Shown: in pieces, positions 44,697 through 56,900 of the stretch
Layout of the letters: each line of letters starts with the position of its first letter
How positions within the stretch are numbered: position 1 is the stretch's first letter
NCBI GenBank assembly: GCA_959347315.1
Contig: OY365813.1
Location: forward strand, 32,492,635-32,556,634
Direction: 5' to 3'
DNA: 64,000 nt
Source: Bimastos eiseni
Taxonomy: Eukaryota; Annelida; Clitellata; Crassiclitellata; Lumbricidae
Program-made: the position numbers and the translations under genes
The notes under the pieces: model-generated
Databases searched by the model: none
Told to the model about the DNA's origin: nothing
What the model saw: only the letters and a program-made list of their open reading frames with translations

Positions 44697-47600
44697 ATGT
44701 CAATGTTTCGCTTCCAAGCTTTGATGTGGTCGCTGATGCTGAGTTACTTCTGCTCTTCACCTGCTCATTCGACCAGGGTAAGCAGACCACGAACAGCAGA
44801 CAAACACACACAACAACACCATACATCAATTTAAATTGACATTGCGCTAAGTTACCAAGGACAACATTACATGACATAACGTGACCCAGCATAACATAAA
44901 CTTTTGTAGCAAAAATAGTATGTCACATTATTACATAATAGTACGCCTATTCAATAATAGCATTATATGGCGCATTAGGACCTATGAAATAAAACACGCT
45001 GCGTGGCATGCTACTGTATTTTATAAGAAATCATGAAGCATTATAGAATAATTATTAGTATGCAGGCAAACATGGCATAAAATGACATGGTGTACACAGC
45101 ACAATATTTCACCAGATGACACAAAAACACAACTGAATAGCAAAGCGCAATACTGCTTAAACGACATAACCACGTGACTAAACTAAATTCAGCACCAGGG
45201 CTCACATCATCTATTATCTTCTTCTTAATAGCAGTGGACCATTTAAATGAATAATTAGCATGATGATGATTGCCTAATTAGTTTGGTATTTACAAAACAA
45301 ACAACGTCAGTAGTCAACAGACTGTGTAGTGCATTCAACGACCTTCTGTAGGCCTGTGGGTTTCTAAGAAGCAGTGCCGTTTTATATATAATTTATTAGT
45401 TGAACATAATTATTAATTATGACTCACATCTTAATTACTATTTCAATTGTATCATTTATTAGCCTATAGTTAAGTGATGCCATATATTCCGCTGCGTTCA
45501 GCCTCTCTGGTTTTAAACTTGTTTGACATTGACAGGCAAGAAATAAGTCTCACTTCACCAAAACTTTGTTAGGTGCTTTGTATTTTCTATAAGCGTTTAT
45601 GGTTAATAAGTATTTTGCTATTAACAGGCAACAGATCTATCTCACTTCATCCAGTCTTTTGTTTGGTTCTTTGTATTTCAAATTCCCCGGCTTCAATGTG
45701 CTCTCCTCAAGTTTGTCAAGAATGATTAGGTCGTCGTTTCCCTAAAGTTTCAGAGACACAGTGTGATAACAAAGAGCATTGGCGCCGACCGACCTCCCTT
45801 ATCCAGGCTTTAGGGCGATCACTGCCAGGGTGCAAGCAGTGTGGACCCATGTTCTGTGTTTTATAATAATATTATTGTTGATTCGTGCTTTTTACAGCAG
45901 GCGGTGCCTTTGAACAAGTGGAAGGAGCTTAGTGCTGTCACAGGCAATAAACAGTTTATCTACGGATATGTGGACGGAAGGCCGCCTTCTGGTAACATTT
46001 CAACATTCATTTATTTTTTAATTCATTCAGGTGATCAATTTAGTTCTAATTCCGTTAAATTTCACCAGAACTGTCCAAACTCTTCACAGGTTGCATTCTG
46101 AGCCGTTCAAAGCGTAAACTCTTATAATGATCTGGTGCGGTCTGGTCTGGTATTACATATGGACCCCTATGGTACGTGTGTATGGTATGGATTAGCATGG
46201 CATGTCATGACTCATGATATGTTCTGGTAAGGTATGGTATAAAACGGCGTGGTCTATTAATGGAATAGCATGATGTTTCGGGGTCTGGTATGTGTTAATT
46301 CGTTCATTCTGTGCACTTATATAGCGCATCTTCGTCAAACCTACTCAGGAGCGCACTCTGCCCAGCCACGGATATAATAAAACCCGATTTAATTGGTACG
46401 AGGTAACAATCGAAGCTCCGTCAAGAGGTCATTCTACTGACCGCATTGATCTTCTTTCCAGAGAGCTAAACACGGCTGAGGGAGAGAGGACAGATATTCC
46501 AATGCGTCTTCTATTATATTCTGTTGCATTTTTATTCTTAGGAGTTCCACTTCCAGCCAATGAGAGGATCCTGTTTAACGACACTGCTCCGGGTAAGTAA
46601 CTCACAGAAAGACCAGCAAAAAGTACAACATAAATATCCCTTAATAGGTCAATTGCATTTGTATGCTAATTCTTTATGATGTGCAAGGCATTGTCTGCAT
46701 CTATCTTTTCAACGGAAATATAGGCCTAACACCAATTATAGAGGACATTTAAATGCATAGGTCTCCCAGTATTATTATAGGCTTACTATACCAGCCAAGG
46801 AGAACAAGCAGAAGCCCACCACTGCATGCAATCTGGCGGTGCTAGTCCCTGAGCCTTGAAAACGACGGAGAGTGATGCTAAGTTTTCTTTGCTATATCAC
46901 ACAGGGTCGTTTCACTGAAACTAAAAGAACACGCAAAGCTAATAGAACACACAATGCAAAGCTTAATGGCCTCTTCTGTGAACTCATAGTAACAGCTAAC
47001 TAAATGCCTAATGACATCTCACTAAGTGATTTGTGCTACAGTTAGTGAGAACGCTCAAAGGCTTGTGAGTTTTTGAGATAGCTTATTCATGTCGAGATTT
47101 GAAGTTTTTATATGATATCTGAAGAAATCCAGGCTTTATTTGAGACATGGATTAAAGTAGTGTTTATTCAGACATAAAGGTCGAGTGTGCTCAGTTCAAT
47201 TGTGAGCGAAGGCTGACTATCTGATAGATTAGCTCGAGTCAAGAACCCACTACATTTCATTCTAATACTTGACATTTTGTGTAGGAGTTTTGTGTAGAAG
47301 TGTATTCTGAACAACAACATCTAGTTGATTTTCGAAGTATATGTCCAGTCGGCCTACCATATTATTGAACTCTCAACAGCTGTGAATTGCGATAATAATG
47401 TCGTCCATGATGATAGACGTGATTCAAGACAGCGCGTTAGAATATTGGAATGTTGTGATTGCGATTTCCATGAGTGACACAAAAGCTTTCTGAATGTGGC
47501 TATTTAGGTTACTTTGTCAGAAGACAAAGTTGAACGGTTAGCAACCCCCCTCAATTAATTGTATGGTCAGCAACCCATTACTCGGAAAGCTGGACCAGTT

Positions 47601-50600
47601 AGGACCATCCAACAGAGTTCTCAAATAGGGAACGTGTTCCTACCTCTTTAATAATTAATGAGTTGTACCTTCTCAATTAAGTTCTGAAAGGGACCCTCTT
47701 TTTCAAATCGATGTTCTCCACTCGCTGCATTTGCAGAATCTGCAGGTCCATATACTTCCTCTACTGCCCCTGGAAGGCACGTACACCGACGCCTACGCAT
47801 GGTCTGGACAACGGATTCCCATCCTCTGATGCCCTTGGAACAGAACTCGGACTTCCTTCTGACTAACATTATTTTGGTTAGGCCATCTGACTCGACTCAT
47901 CGCTCGTGAATAAGCTGTTGCCCTGTGCTTGTCTTGAGAGTAGCGCTTCAGAAGTATGGAGCGTAGGCCTACGATTTAGATTAATAGCTGACATTAATTG
48001 ACAGTTTACACTATTTTGTATAAACCTCAGCTATCTCACTGTCTAAGGTAGTTCTCCGTATTAACCGGGTTGGAGTCTATGCGCAGGCAGACAATTAGGT
48101 AGGCTAAGCTTACGTGAGTCACCAGAGTGAGAGATAACGATGACATGTAGGCCTGCGTGTCACATTCAGTTGTTGGAAACATAATGATTCATTATTTGTT
48201 TTTCTTTGCAGGTTTTAATGCAGCTGGAGTTGGTAAGTCGCTCTTAGTCTTTCTGTCGTTTAAAACTGGATAAGGGATTAATAATTATTTTGCAGACCAA
48301 TTAGGGTCATCAAGACAGAGACAGACGAACTTGGTCCCGAATATAATACAGACGCACATGAAAGGCAGGCACAGGCAGACAGACACAGAAACAGGCATGT
48401 AGGCCTACGGATCGAGACATGCAGACAGACAGACTGAAAGATATATGGAGGGAGGCAGACAGATAGATGAATTCATTTATTCAATCAGTTATCATAGAAT
48501 TTATTTTACAATATCAAGAAGTTACTCGCACTCCCCCCTATCTGGACTGCTCTGAGCCACTCCGTAGTGATAATGGAAAATTTGCTCACCCAAATTGTTT
48601 GTGAGGAAAGTAAAGGGAACTAACGTAGGCCTACTCATCCCAGTCCCAGGTGAGATAGAGGAGATAGAGATCATATATGACTCATCCCATTCCCAGGTGA
48701 GATAGAGGAGAAAGAGATCACCTATAACTCATTCCATTAACAGGTGACATATAGAGGTTATTCAGGCAGGAGCTCATCATCAAAGCAAACTACAATTGAC
48801 ATTTTCTTAGATCTTTCGAAAGCCTTCGACACTGTGAATCATGCAACATTCTTTGACAAACTCTAACATGATGGAGTACGATGCTCCAGACTATATATAT
48901 ATACAAGGAAGAAACGATCAATCGGAATATGTTTCAAGTGCTTACGGAAAATAAGCAGAGAAATAAGACCAAATCTATCAAGTCATGTCGTCTGTTGCTA
49001 GGCATTGAGTTGGTTGTTTCTCTTTTGAAGATATAATTGCTGGTCAAGTGGCTGAACCGGAGGGATGTCTGCCACAGGAGCGAGCTGTGTCGATTCCTCC
49101 TAGCAGCGATCCAAGGATCATACGCTGGCCTCCATGCACACGGCTTGCTCAGTGCGGTGGATGTTGTGGTACGGATGTCCTCGAATGTACGGCCACAAGG
49201 ACAGAACCAGCGCCAATTCAGGTAATGGTTATAAACCGAATCTATTCACATCTGAGCTATTCTCATTTTATTGAACATAATTGTTCTAATCCTAGCAGTT
49301 CAAGCCTGTGAATGCATTGTAGTTGCTGTAGCTGTGAAGTTGATGATGAAGACGAAATAGAAGAAGGGAATGGAGAACAACAAGCGCAATCCATTAAGTT
49401 AGAAGCGTGGCAGACATGGGTACGAAGTGTTAGCGATTTAATTTTCCTAGGTCTTTGAGTAATTACCATGATAGGGTGCTATATAAGTTTTTGAATACAC
49501 GTTGGCGGGTAACCCTTTCTCTACCTTTTCATATCTTTCTACCGACGGTGAATTCATTGCAGTTCAATTGGCTAGCGAAGCAGATGGAGCTGAAGTCTGA
49601 ACCAATTTCTGCCCTGACGGGAACCAACCCTCTAACCCTTGATCGACAGTCCAGCCCTCAATCGACTCCCCTATCAAAATGCAATTAAGTGTATGGCCTA
49701 TCGTTGGCGTTGCGCTTTTCTCACATGCAGAGTCTACCTTGATTCGTTTTATACTCTTCTTTTAACTGTACTTTTCGCCCTGTACGTGGCACGTATGCAG
49801 TGATCGTAAAACGCGCTACATAAATCTTCGTAATGAATCATTGACTAAATGAGTCTATACATTTTTTATCTTTGTATTTGAATGTGATGCTGTAGTGGTT
49901 GACTTTCCTGTTCGAAGGTGATGAAGGTCATCTACTCGGAGAGTGGTTCAGGGGACTTTGAGTTTGTTGGTCTGGAGAACCTGGAATTGACGAAGCATCT
50001 GGAATGCGACTGTCGTTGCCGCGTCCAACCGCATCACTGTAATCCGGTGAAGCAGGACTACAACGAACAGAGCTGCAGCTGCAGATGCCGAAATGAGAAC
50101 GAGGCTACTTCCTGTCCGTCACAGAAGAGATGGGATGACAAGGAGTGCGCATGCGTCTGTCCGCGTATACTCAACTGTCTAGATGACGAATTCTTCAGCT
50201 ACAGCTCATGCAGGTCGGCCTAACGCTTCAAATCAAGTGAATTATTTCAGTTCAATACAGGTAAATCATTGAGGTCAAATGATTTGGTTCAGTTCATGCA
50301 GGTGGTTCATTTATGTCAGATGAACGGGTTCGGTTCATGCGGGTAATTCCCAAATGTATGACTAGGTTGCATCGATTAGAATGTTGAATTATGTTGGTTT
50401 GACTTCTCTTTCTAATATTATTGCTCTGAGTAGTTGCCATTTCATGTTAGTAGTATTTCGGTACAATTCCAGTATCTTGATTGCAAACCACATCAGAGCA
50501 ACAGACTTCACCAGATACACTGACAGCGTTTGAAGTTCTGCTGATGGTTTCCCACTAACAAACTGCAATCAAATATTCTGTTCGCAGTTGTCGAACAGGT

Positions 50601-51496
50601 AGATCAGAAATCAAAAGCCTCTGCCCTGGTAGGTATTCGAACCCGTGAACTAACTATAGGGCATAACCGGAAATCGCCTCGGACATTCGCCTCGGTCGAC
50701 TATCCCGTTTTTCGGGATTTTTCGAAAGAATTCACCTTGGCTAATATTAAGCACACAAATAGTTTAAAATATTTTTTTAGTTCAATAATTTTTTATTAAC
50801 ATTTAACAATATAAGAACATAAGGTTAACATTTAATGCCGTATTGGTATAGTTATTATAGTCTATTTACAGACACAACATTTATTTTTACAATTCTTCAT
50901 TACACAAAACGGCGAAAGGGACAAAAGTCGAAAATCACAAGCTCCCCTGCGGATGGTACTCGCTAGGTCAGAGCTGCCACTACTATTCGATTCGTACCCG
51001 GATCCGGCAAATAGTGCATTCAAATAGGGCTTACTCAGATTCGGTACTCGGTGAAGATTGTATACCCGGTTATGCGGCTTAGGCCTATGCCCCAGACCTA
51101 CCCATCCAGCACGCTGATCACTATACTGTAAGTTATTGAGAGAAAAAAGATATCTTGGCGGGTCAACGTAGAGCACTCTGCCCCAAAGGTAAAGTGAAGT
51201 TCATTATTAATTGACGTTGCTGCCTCTTTAAATTTTATCTTGATTTTGTTCTGTGCAGTTGTCAGCGCCGAAGCCCTGGAGAGTTGAACAGCGCGCCCCC
51301 GTTGGCATTGGCGACCCCCGCGTCCTCCGACCCCTGCGCCACAGTCACCTGCCGGGCAGGGTACAGACCGGTCAGTACGGGGGTCTCGTGTATCTGTCGT
51401 ATTCAGACGAGGAGTTCAGCGGTCAGGGCAAGGTCAGCTGTCGGAAATCGTCATTGGTCCAGAGGAAGCAGCGACTTTGATCTCGATCTCGACTGA
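44697..51496 (+). CDS. PDGF/VEGF-family secreted growth factor, seven exons, apparently complete
   Basis: Exons: 44697-44777, 45898-45991, 46542-46592, 48212-48232, 49031-49221, 49918-50213 and 51259-51496. Junction phases (0,1,1,1,0,2) all agree, giving 323 residues. The first exon is a signal peptide (FQALMWSLMLSYF); an in-frame ATG at 44661 is an alternative start. The cystine-knot domain has eight cysteines with PDGF/VEGF spacing: C95, C118, C124, C127, C128, C135, C176 and C178, with the hallmark CGGCC. The rest carries CxCxC-type clusters (DCRCRV, CSCRCR, CACVC and, after the last splice, CSCQRR), like the silk-type C-terminal repeats of VEGF-C/D and invertebrate PVFs. The product would be a disulfide-linked extracellular ligand for VEGFR/PDGFR-type receptor kinases. 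Oddities: a 21-base exon 4, a weak exon 6 donor (GTCGGC), and a LINE fragment in intron 4. Confidence 0.88.
46125..46300 (+). repeat. Degenerate (TATGG)n-type repeat in an intron
   Basis: TATGGTA, CATGGCATG and CTGGTATG units recur irregularly. Similar 5-bp-period stretches (TTATG/CTATG) occur at 12330-12480 and 13790-13990 in the peptide gene's intron. Confidence 0.5.
48770..48960 (+). mobile_element. LINE reverse-transcriptase fragment
   Basis: One frame reads IFLDLSKAFDTVNHATFFDKL, reverse-transcriptase motif A of CR1/Jockey-type LINEs; a stop follows. It lies in intron 4 of the PDGF/VEGF gene. Confidence 0.7.
50190..50350 (+). repeat. Tandem duplication around the exon 6 splice donor
   Basis: TCATGCAGGTCGG (the donor), TTCATGCAGGTGG at about 50298 and TTCATGCGGGTAA at about 50336 are embedded in repeats of roughly 40-60 bp containing ATTTCAGTTCA/GGTTCAGTTCA. 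Confidence 0.55.
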
Positions 51497-51499
51497 TCC

Positions 51500-52445
51500 G
51501 AACCAACAGAAAAACCATTTTGTAGCGCCTCGAACAATAAGATAATGAAAAGCCTCCGGCTGTGAGATTGACTCATTGACTTGCTTTACTGTAACACTAC
51601 TGGCAATGATCTTACCTGAATACTCAAACGAGTAGTTAACTTAAATCACGAAATGTTTCATTGCTAATGAATGATTTGACAAAACCCAGAAATGCATGGT
51701 TTGTAGCAAAATAGCAAATAGCAAGAATACCATTTTTGAGTTTTATACCCTGCGCTAAATTGAAAGCAAGAAAACGAGCAAAGAAGAAGAGACGAGGCAG
51801 GACAACATTTTGACAAACAGCTCACCAGTGTTGTTCCTCTCGATTGCAATCTCTTCGTAGGCGTCTCATTCAAACCTTAAAAGCCCAATGCTGAATTATC
51901 CTCTTTTCAAGGTCCTTATCTGAAATTCCAGTTCTAAACACAGTCTACCTGTTTGGGTTTGTCTTTGCACTTGCCTGACTTTGAGACCTCAACCTGGAAT
52001 CTGCAGACTATTCCTGCTCTCCTGATTCTGTGTTTTGTACTGAACTTCTGTGAATTAACGTGATTCCAACGACTACAATTTATACCTTTCTGAAGAAATG
52101 TTGATTACGATTACACGACTTGCGCGATATTCCTTTTCATCTGCACCAATTTATGGGAAGCATTAATTTAAAACCCCTAGGCATCTGAAAACTGACTAAT
52201 CAGTAATCACACGTGTAGACATTTTTCTTTAAAGTTGTCGTTTTAGTTATCTCGGCCTATTATGGTATATCTAGCTAGCAAATGACATATACTTGAATCT
52301 GTTAGTATAATCAGCTTCATTGTTGACATTCATAAGATACATGTGTTTGAACAATGGTTTTCTTAAAATTGTTAGCCTCTTGGGTTATATGAGCAACCTA
52401 AACCCTATTTTTAGAAGCGGTGACCGACTGTTTCTGTGGATACAT
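51500..52445. other. 3' flank of the PDGF/VEGF gene; no further gene seen
   Basis: No recognisable coding sequence. The start probably holds the gene's 3' untranslated region; I found no clear AATAAA close to the stop. Confidence 0.4.
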
Positions 52446-52449
52446 ATTA

Positions 52450-52836
52450 CATGACATTTAATCACGCGACACTTGAACAACGACACTAAATCTATACGAC
52501 ACTTAATCTCGGGACACTTAGCCTCGAGGACACTTAATCTCGCGACATATAATCGCGCGACACATAATCTCAAACTACAACTAGTTTGCGCCATTATTAA
52601 TTTATGTGGTGACAAATAATCATGTTTAAGTAGAAGCCGTATTAATTATAAGAATACGGTTTCAATGGAAACGGGAATACTCGCATAATAATGATAGTGC
52701 ATTTCATGCTGTTTGCGTTCTAAACGCCTAGAAAATAAATATGCATAAGAGAATCAAGCTCAGTTGAACGAAGTTCCATTAGGCGCGATTAGGCCTAAGT
52801 GTTGCCCGATCATATGTCGCGAGATTAACTGTCGGC
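52450..52836. mobile_element. Fold-back element with GACACTTAATCTCGCG end repeats
   Basis: About eight diverged 15-17-bp units (GACACTTAATCTCG(C/G)G) run from 52452 to 52575. The inverse (TGTCGCGAGATTAACTGTC) is at about 52813-52833. The interior (AATCATGTTTAAGTAGAAGC) resembles the core unit of the GGTTCGATAGTCCGAA family. Confidence 0.6.
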
Positions 52837-53004
52837 ACACCGTTCCTGTTCATCAACTTTCTTCGTAGACGAAAGTTGTATTCTTCAAAAACAAGACTAA
52901 ACATAATTGAGGTACGTGACGTTTTGGCGCCAAAACGTCCTTCTCGGATATTATTGAACTTTCTAATTGTACTAAAATGTCTATACGTTATGACGCCCGA
53001 ATTT

Positions 53005-53110
53005 GGCGTCCGCTCGATAATCCGAAGGTTCGATAGTCCGAAGGTTCTAAACTACGACATTAATTTAACTAAAAGCTGGATTATTTGATGATAAATTCAA
53101 CAGGAAATCT
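53005..53110 (+). mobile_element. Left half of a fold-back element (copy 4)
   Basis: GGCGTCCGCTCGATAATCCG, two GGTTCGATAGTCCGAA units and the start of the AAAGCTGGATTATTTGATG core. No right arm is found; it gives way to a Polinton-like fragment. Confidence 0.65.
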
Positions 53111-53149
53111 TACGAGAACGTGAAATGAGAGAAATAATTTGTAAAAAAT

Positions 53150-53415
53150 ATTAAAAGAGTGTTAAAGTAGTCGAAGCGTTGGGAGGTTTGTTAGCCCTTA
53201 CATCTTCAGCACTCGCCGCATTAGGCGTAACTCTCAGTACCGTCGTAGCTGCACCAGCCGCGACAATCGTGATTTCATTATCCGCGGGCGCTGGAGCGTT
53301 ATGTTTGATATCTACCCGAATCCGCCAAATATTATCGCTGCGGCAAGAAAAACATGCAAAGATCAGAACTATAACCGACGGGAAACTCAATTCGATCAGC
53401 GATCTTGTTTCGTAG
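53150..53415 (+). pseudogene. Isolated fragment of a Polinton-type small membrane protein
   Basis: Open from about 53153 to TAG at 53413. A glycine-rich start, two hydrophobic stretches (about 20 residues each) and a polar tail (KHAKIRTITDGKLNSISDLV) fit a small membrane protein I associate with Polintons. No other Polinton gene or terminal repeat surrounds it. The tail is cut short. The assignment rests on motif memory only. Confidence 0.45.
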
Positions 53416-53839
53416 ACATTTCTTATCGTGAAAAATGAATCCACCTTTTCCGTTACCCTAGCAACCGTTGTCATGGTGTTCATTGTTTGCGTCAGTTCTT
53501 TAATAATAACAGAGCTGGATTGCGCCGTTTATCAACGTACCTAATCTAAGTGTTTACATCGTATAGTTTATGCATTATAAGCTCACGGATCTTATTTTAA
53601 TCTTTCGACCTAAATGCTGTGACTGGCCTAAAGTTGTCCAACTCTAACCTGAAGCTTTGGAACATTTGGAAGAGTCTTGAGGTTACAAATTTATTTTAAC
53701 GCTTGAAAATTGTCTGCATTTGTTTAATGCTTACTGTATAATCGGGTCTGTTGAGCGGCGAAGGTTAGTGCTTACAGTCAGCCGAATAGCCTATAATTTT
53801 TGATGAAGTGAAAATGTGAAATACAAACCATTTTTTCGT

Positions 53840-54315
53840 AATATATGGCGGTTTCGAATGTATGATTTTTACTATTAGGCCGAATACAAATAATTGGACC
53901 AGCTATTCGACCGAATATGAATACTAATACTAATAGTGTGCAAAGAAGGTATGCTCAAACATTTCAGCATTTCAAATGTGAGCAAAAGTTTCAGTTCAGT
54001 CAATTTAATACATGACCTAAAAGCAAAGAGTAAACTAGGCCACGTGAAATTTTTGCATCATTCTGCCAATCTGAATTAATGAGGAATGGAACCAATTTAA
54101 CTAAACTTACAAATGCGACGGCTGACATTGCTATACCGTACGTAGTTCAGGTGGTAGGGAGTTACTCCAGTTCGCTCAATTAAAATATAATATTATAGCA
54201 GCCGCCGCTTCTGCGCAGACATATATGTCACGTGACCACAATTCGTTTTCGGTCCAACCGCTACTATTCGGCCAAATACCGAATAGCTGTTCGGCACATT
54301 ATTCGGCTCCTACAG
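53840..54315. mobile_element. hAT-type MITE, second copy of the CGAATATTCG family
   Basis: Shares ATTAGGCCGAATAC, GCAAAAGTTTCAGTTCAGT, GACGGCTGAC and CCAACCGCTACTATTCGGCC with 23700-24106 in the same order. The termini are more diverged and no target duplication is seen. Confidence 0.65.
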
Positions 54316-54580
54316 GGAGCAACGCTATATAAATATGTAAATGCAATATAGGCCTGCAATACAGTGACGATGAAGCAATGAAATTCCAGAGGCTATCACC
54401 TCCGGACCTTTCACCTTTAGGGGCTTTCAACTCTAAGGGATTCCAACTCTAGGGGTGTTGTGTTCACATCAAATGTAGGCCGAATAATATGGCTGGGGTG
54501 CTAATTCGGAGTCTATGGAGCAAGTTTCGTCCATCTGTCAGCTGGCGACAAGAATCAGTTGGTTGGTTTCATGCTTGTGC

Positions 54581-54581
<1 letters not shown>

Positions 54582-54661
<80 letters not shown>
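54582..54661 (+). repeat. Perfect (ATT)n microsatellite
   Basis: 80 bp of pure trinucleotide repeat. Overlapping poly-Leu and poly-Asn frames are artefacts. Confidence 0.97.
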
Positions 54662-54662
<1 letters not shown>

Positions 54663-54664
54663 AC

Positions 54665-55345
54665 GGACGATTCCTAAAGCGCCGTAACGCAGCCATGCCG
54701 CTACAAGGGCGCTTTACAATGCGTAGGCCCACCACTGGCGACCCTGTCAGCTTCTTGTGTAGCCTACTGTTTTATAACTGTTCGTAGAAATGATATTAAT
54801 AATTATGTCAGCATCATAATTATTGACCAGCGCAGAGAGTGCCTCTGAATAGATATCTTGAATGGTCGTTATTTGAATGTACGATTACATTACATTTCAT
54901 ATAATAGCTGTGGATACAATGCATTTAGCTACCGAACTGGCGTTGGACGTTTTGAGTTGCTTTTTGATCGCCAGGTGACACCAGTAAAGCAGACCACTCT
55001 TTTGCGGCGCTTTTTCTTGGAGTCCTATCAAGAAAGGTTAGGCCTAGAAAGACAGTTGGTTGCTTCGATAGACTTTGCGGCAATTGACTGAAAGGAATTC
55101 TTCTTAAATAGATGATTATAGATGAATATAATGCTTGCTCAAGGAGAAGTTGTGCATGATCTCACGTTTCATGTAGTTGCACGACATGAAAAAAGTCGTC
55201 CTAAACAGTTTACAATATATAAAGATAATGCTTGTCGAAATAAATGTTGGATTGATAAAAGTAACCATTGTTGAAAAAATTGGATTAGCAAGCACAAAGA
55301 TCATCACTAATACTTCTATTTATTAAAATACAAAGGGCGAAGGAT
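54665..55345. other. Intergenic; no gene seen
   Basis: Short ORFs only; none has a recognisable motif. Confidence 0.35.
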
Positions 55346-55349
55346 ACAT

Positions 55350-55500
55350 TTTTGGTCGTGAACCATTTTGTTGTCAACAATAATTTATGTCGGTTAACTA
55401 TTTTATCGTAAACTAGGTCTATTAGTCGGTGGGCCATTTGTCGTCGACTATTTACCGGTTAACCATTTGTCCGTGAATTATTTGTTAACATTTATGGAGG
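55350..55500 (-). repeat. Tandem repeats with GTGAACCATTTGTC core
   Basis: About six diverged units of 20-25 bp (CGTGAACCATTTTGTTGTC, GGTTAACCATTTGTCCGTG and similar), the inverse of the repeats at 10.3 kb. Confidence 0.6.
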
Positions 55501-55504
55501 AACT

Positions 55505-56445
55505 GTGCAATATACCATATTTCTACCTATTTTTATCCACTGAAAGGCAAGCCACGCCTGACCGTTTCTCAGCCCAATGGCGGGATTAATGAGGGCGCTA
55601 TACAAATGTTCTGATGCGAGCGCTAGCAACCGCATGTCAAACGGCTGGCGGCGCCTAACCGCGGCTATGAAAGATCAGTCTCTGGAACTGATGACCTCCT
55701 GTTATCGATCTTACTGGCCAACCAATAATCGATCTGTTATGACAGATATGCGCTCTGCTCCTGCAATAGATGCACGTTTTATAATGTCACAATCTATAGG
55801 CCTAACTTCCATAGCCTCAATTGGCCTTCAGGCCGATGAAGTGTAAGTTCATTCAATGTCTTATTTTGTTTTTGTTTATGTCCAAAATCGATTCTATCCG
55901 GATATTTAGAAGCCTCGAGAAGCAAACTGGGATCAAATTCCCAGCTAAAAAGATGAACAGTGGAAAACACCTATAAATTTAGAATATTTATGAAATAATG
56001 TGGGATACAATTGCTCCATTCTTCCACTTGAAACTTTGGAGGGCCGACCCGTTCTAGCTGCACCCTCTAAGAGACTGATGCTGCTGTCGCTGCGTTTGTC
56101 TTCCCCGACCACATCTCCTATATTTCCAGTTCCATCCATTCACTTCTTTGAGAACGAAGACAGGAAGGGAGGAAGCTGGCAGAAGGGAAGGGGTACACTG
56201 GAAAGAGTTTGAGGAAGATTGGAAGGGTGGAAGGACTTTGTGGAAGAACACATGGAAAAGAAGAAGAGGAAGAGGCGAAGGAAATGCAAAAATTGAATAT
56301 TTTCATCCAATCCACAAATGATGGAGCAGTAATCTATCGATGCAACTGTAGAGATGGGAGATGGTACTCAAGGGAAAACCCAACTACAGCAGCAGCAGCA
56401 TCCAGTGGCACCAGTTCCATCGCTATCCATCCATTGTCTGATGCC
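55505..56445. other. No gene assigned
   Basis: The ORF at 55577-55846 starts with ATG and is 89 codons, with no recognised domain and a possible donor (GTGTAAGT near its end). It could be a small exon but nothing supports this further. A purine-rich stretch lies at about 56155-56290. Confidence 0.3.
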
Positions 56446-56448
56446 GAT

Positions 56449-56449
56449 G

Positions 56450-56526
<77 letters not shown>
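56449..56526 (+). repeat. (GA)n microsatellite
   Basis: About 78 bp of nearly perfect GA. The Ser/Leu-rich minus-strand frames are artefacts. Confidence 0.95.
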
Positions 56527-56530
<4 letters not shown>

Positions 56531-56554
56531 AGGAGAGTGAGAGAGAGACACACA

Positions 56555-56701
56555 CAGGGGCGTCAATCTTCTGAACGATAGAGGCAAACCCCGATCCCAA
56601 GTACCAGGAAGGCCAGATATTCCCCCTAAGACGCAAAAAATGCCCCCCCCCACCTGAAATTGGAGAAATTTTCCTCCGGACCCCCTCTCTGGACGCTCCT
56701 G
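56555..56701 (+). mobile_element. MITE, CAG(A/G)GGCGTC family
   Basis: Ends CAGGGGCGTC and GGACGCTCCTG. The internal order is the same as in 36069-36221. Surrounding GAGAGACA microsatellite hides any target duplication. Confidence 0.75.
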
Positions 56702-56900
56702 GAGAGACAGACAGACAAACAGACAAACAGAGACAGAAACAGAGAGAGTGACAAAAAGAGACAGACACAGACAGAGACAGAGACATACATAGCCAGATAG
56801 AGACGGGGGCAGACGGAGGAAGAGGCAGGAACAGACAGAGTCAGACGGAGGCAGAGATAGATTGAGGCAGACACTGTCGGCGGCAGACAGAGGCAAAGTG
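56702..56900 (+). repeat. (CAGA)n/(GACAGA)n purine-rich repeat
   Basis: Degenerate CAGACAGA, GACAGAGACAG and GGCAGA units. Confidence 0.8.

Noticed and set aside
54515..54787. Poly-Leu 90-codon frame with apparent membrane helix
   Set aside because: (ATT)n microsatellite translation.
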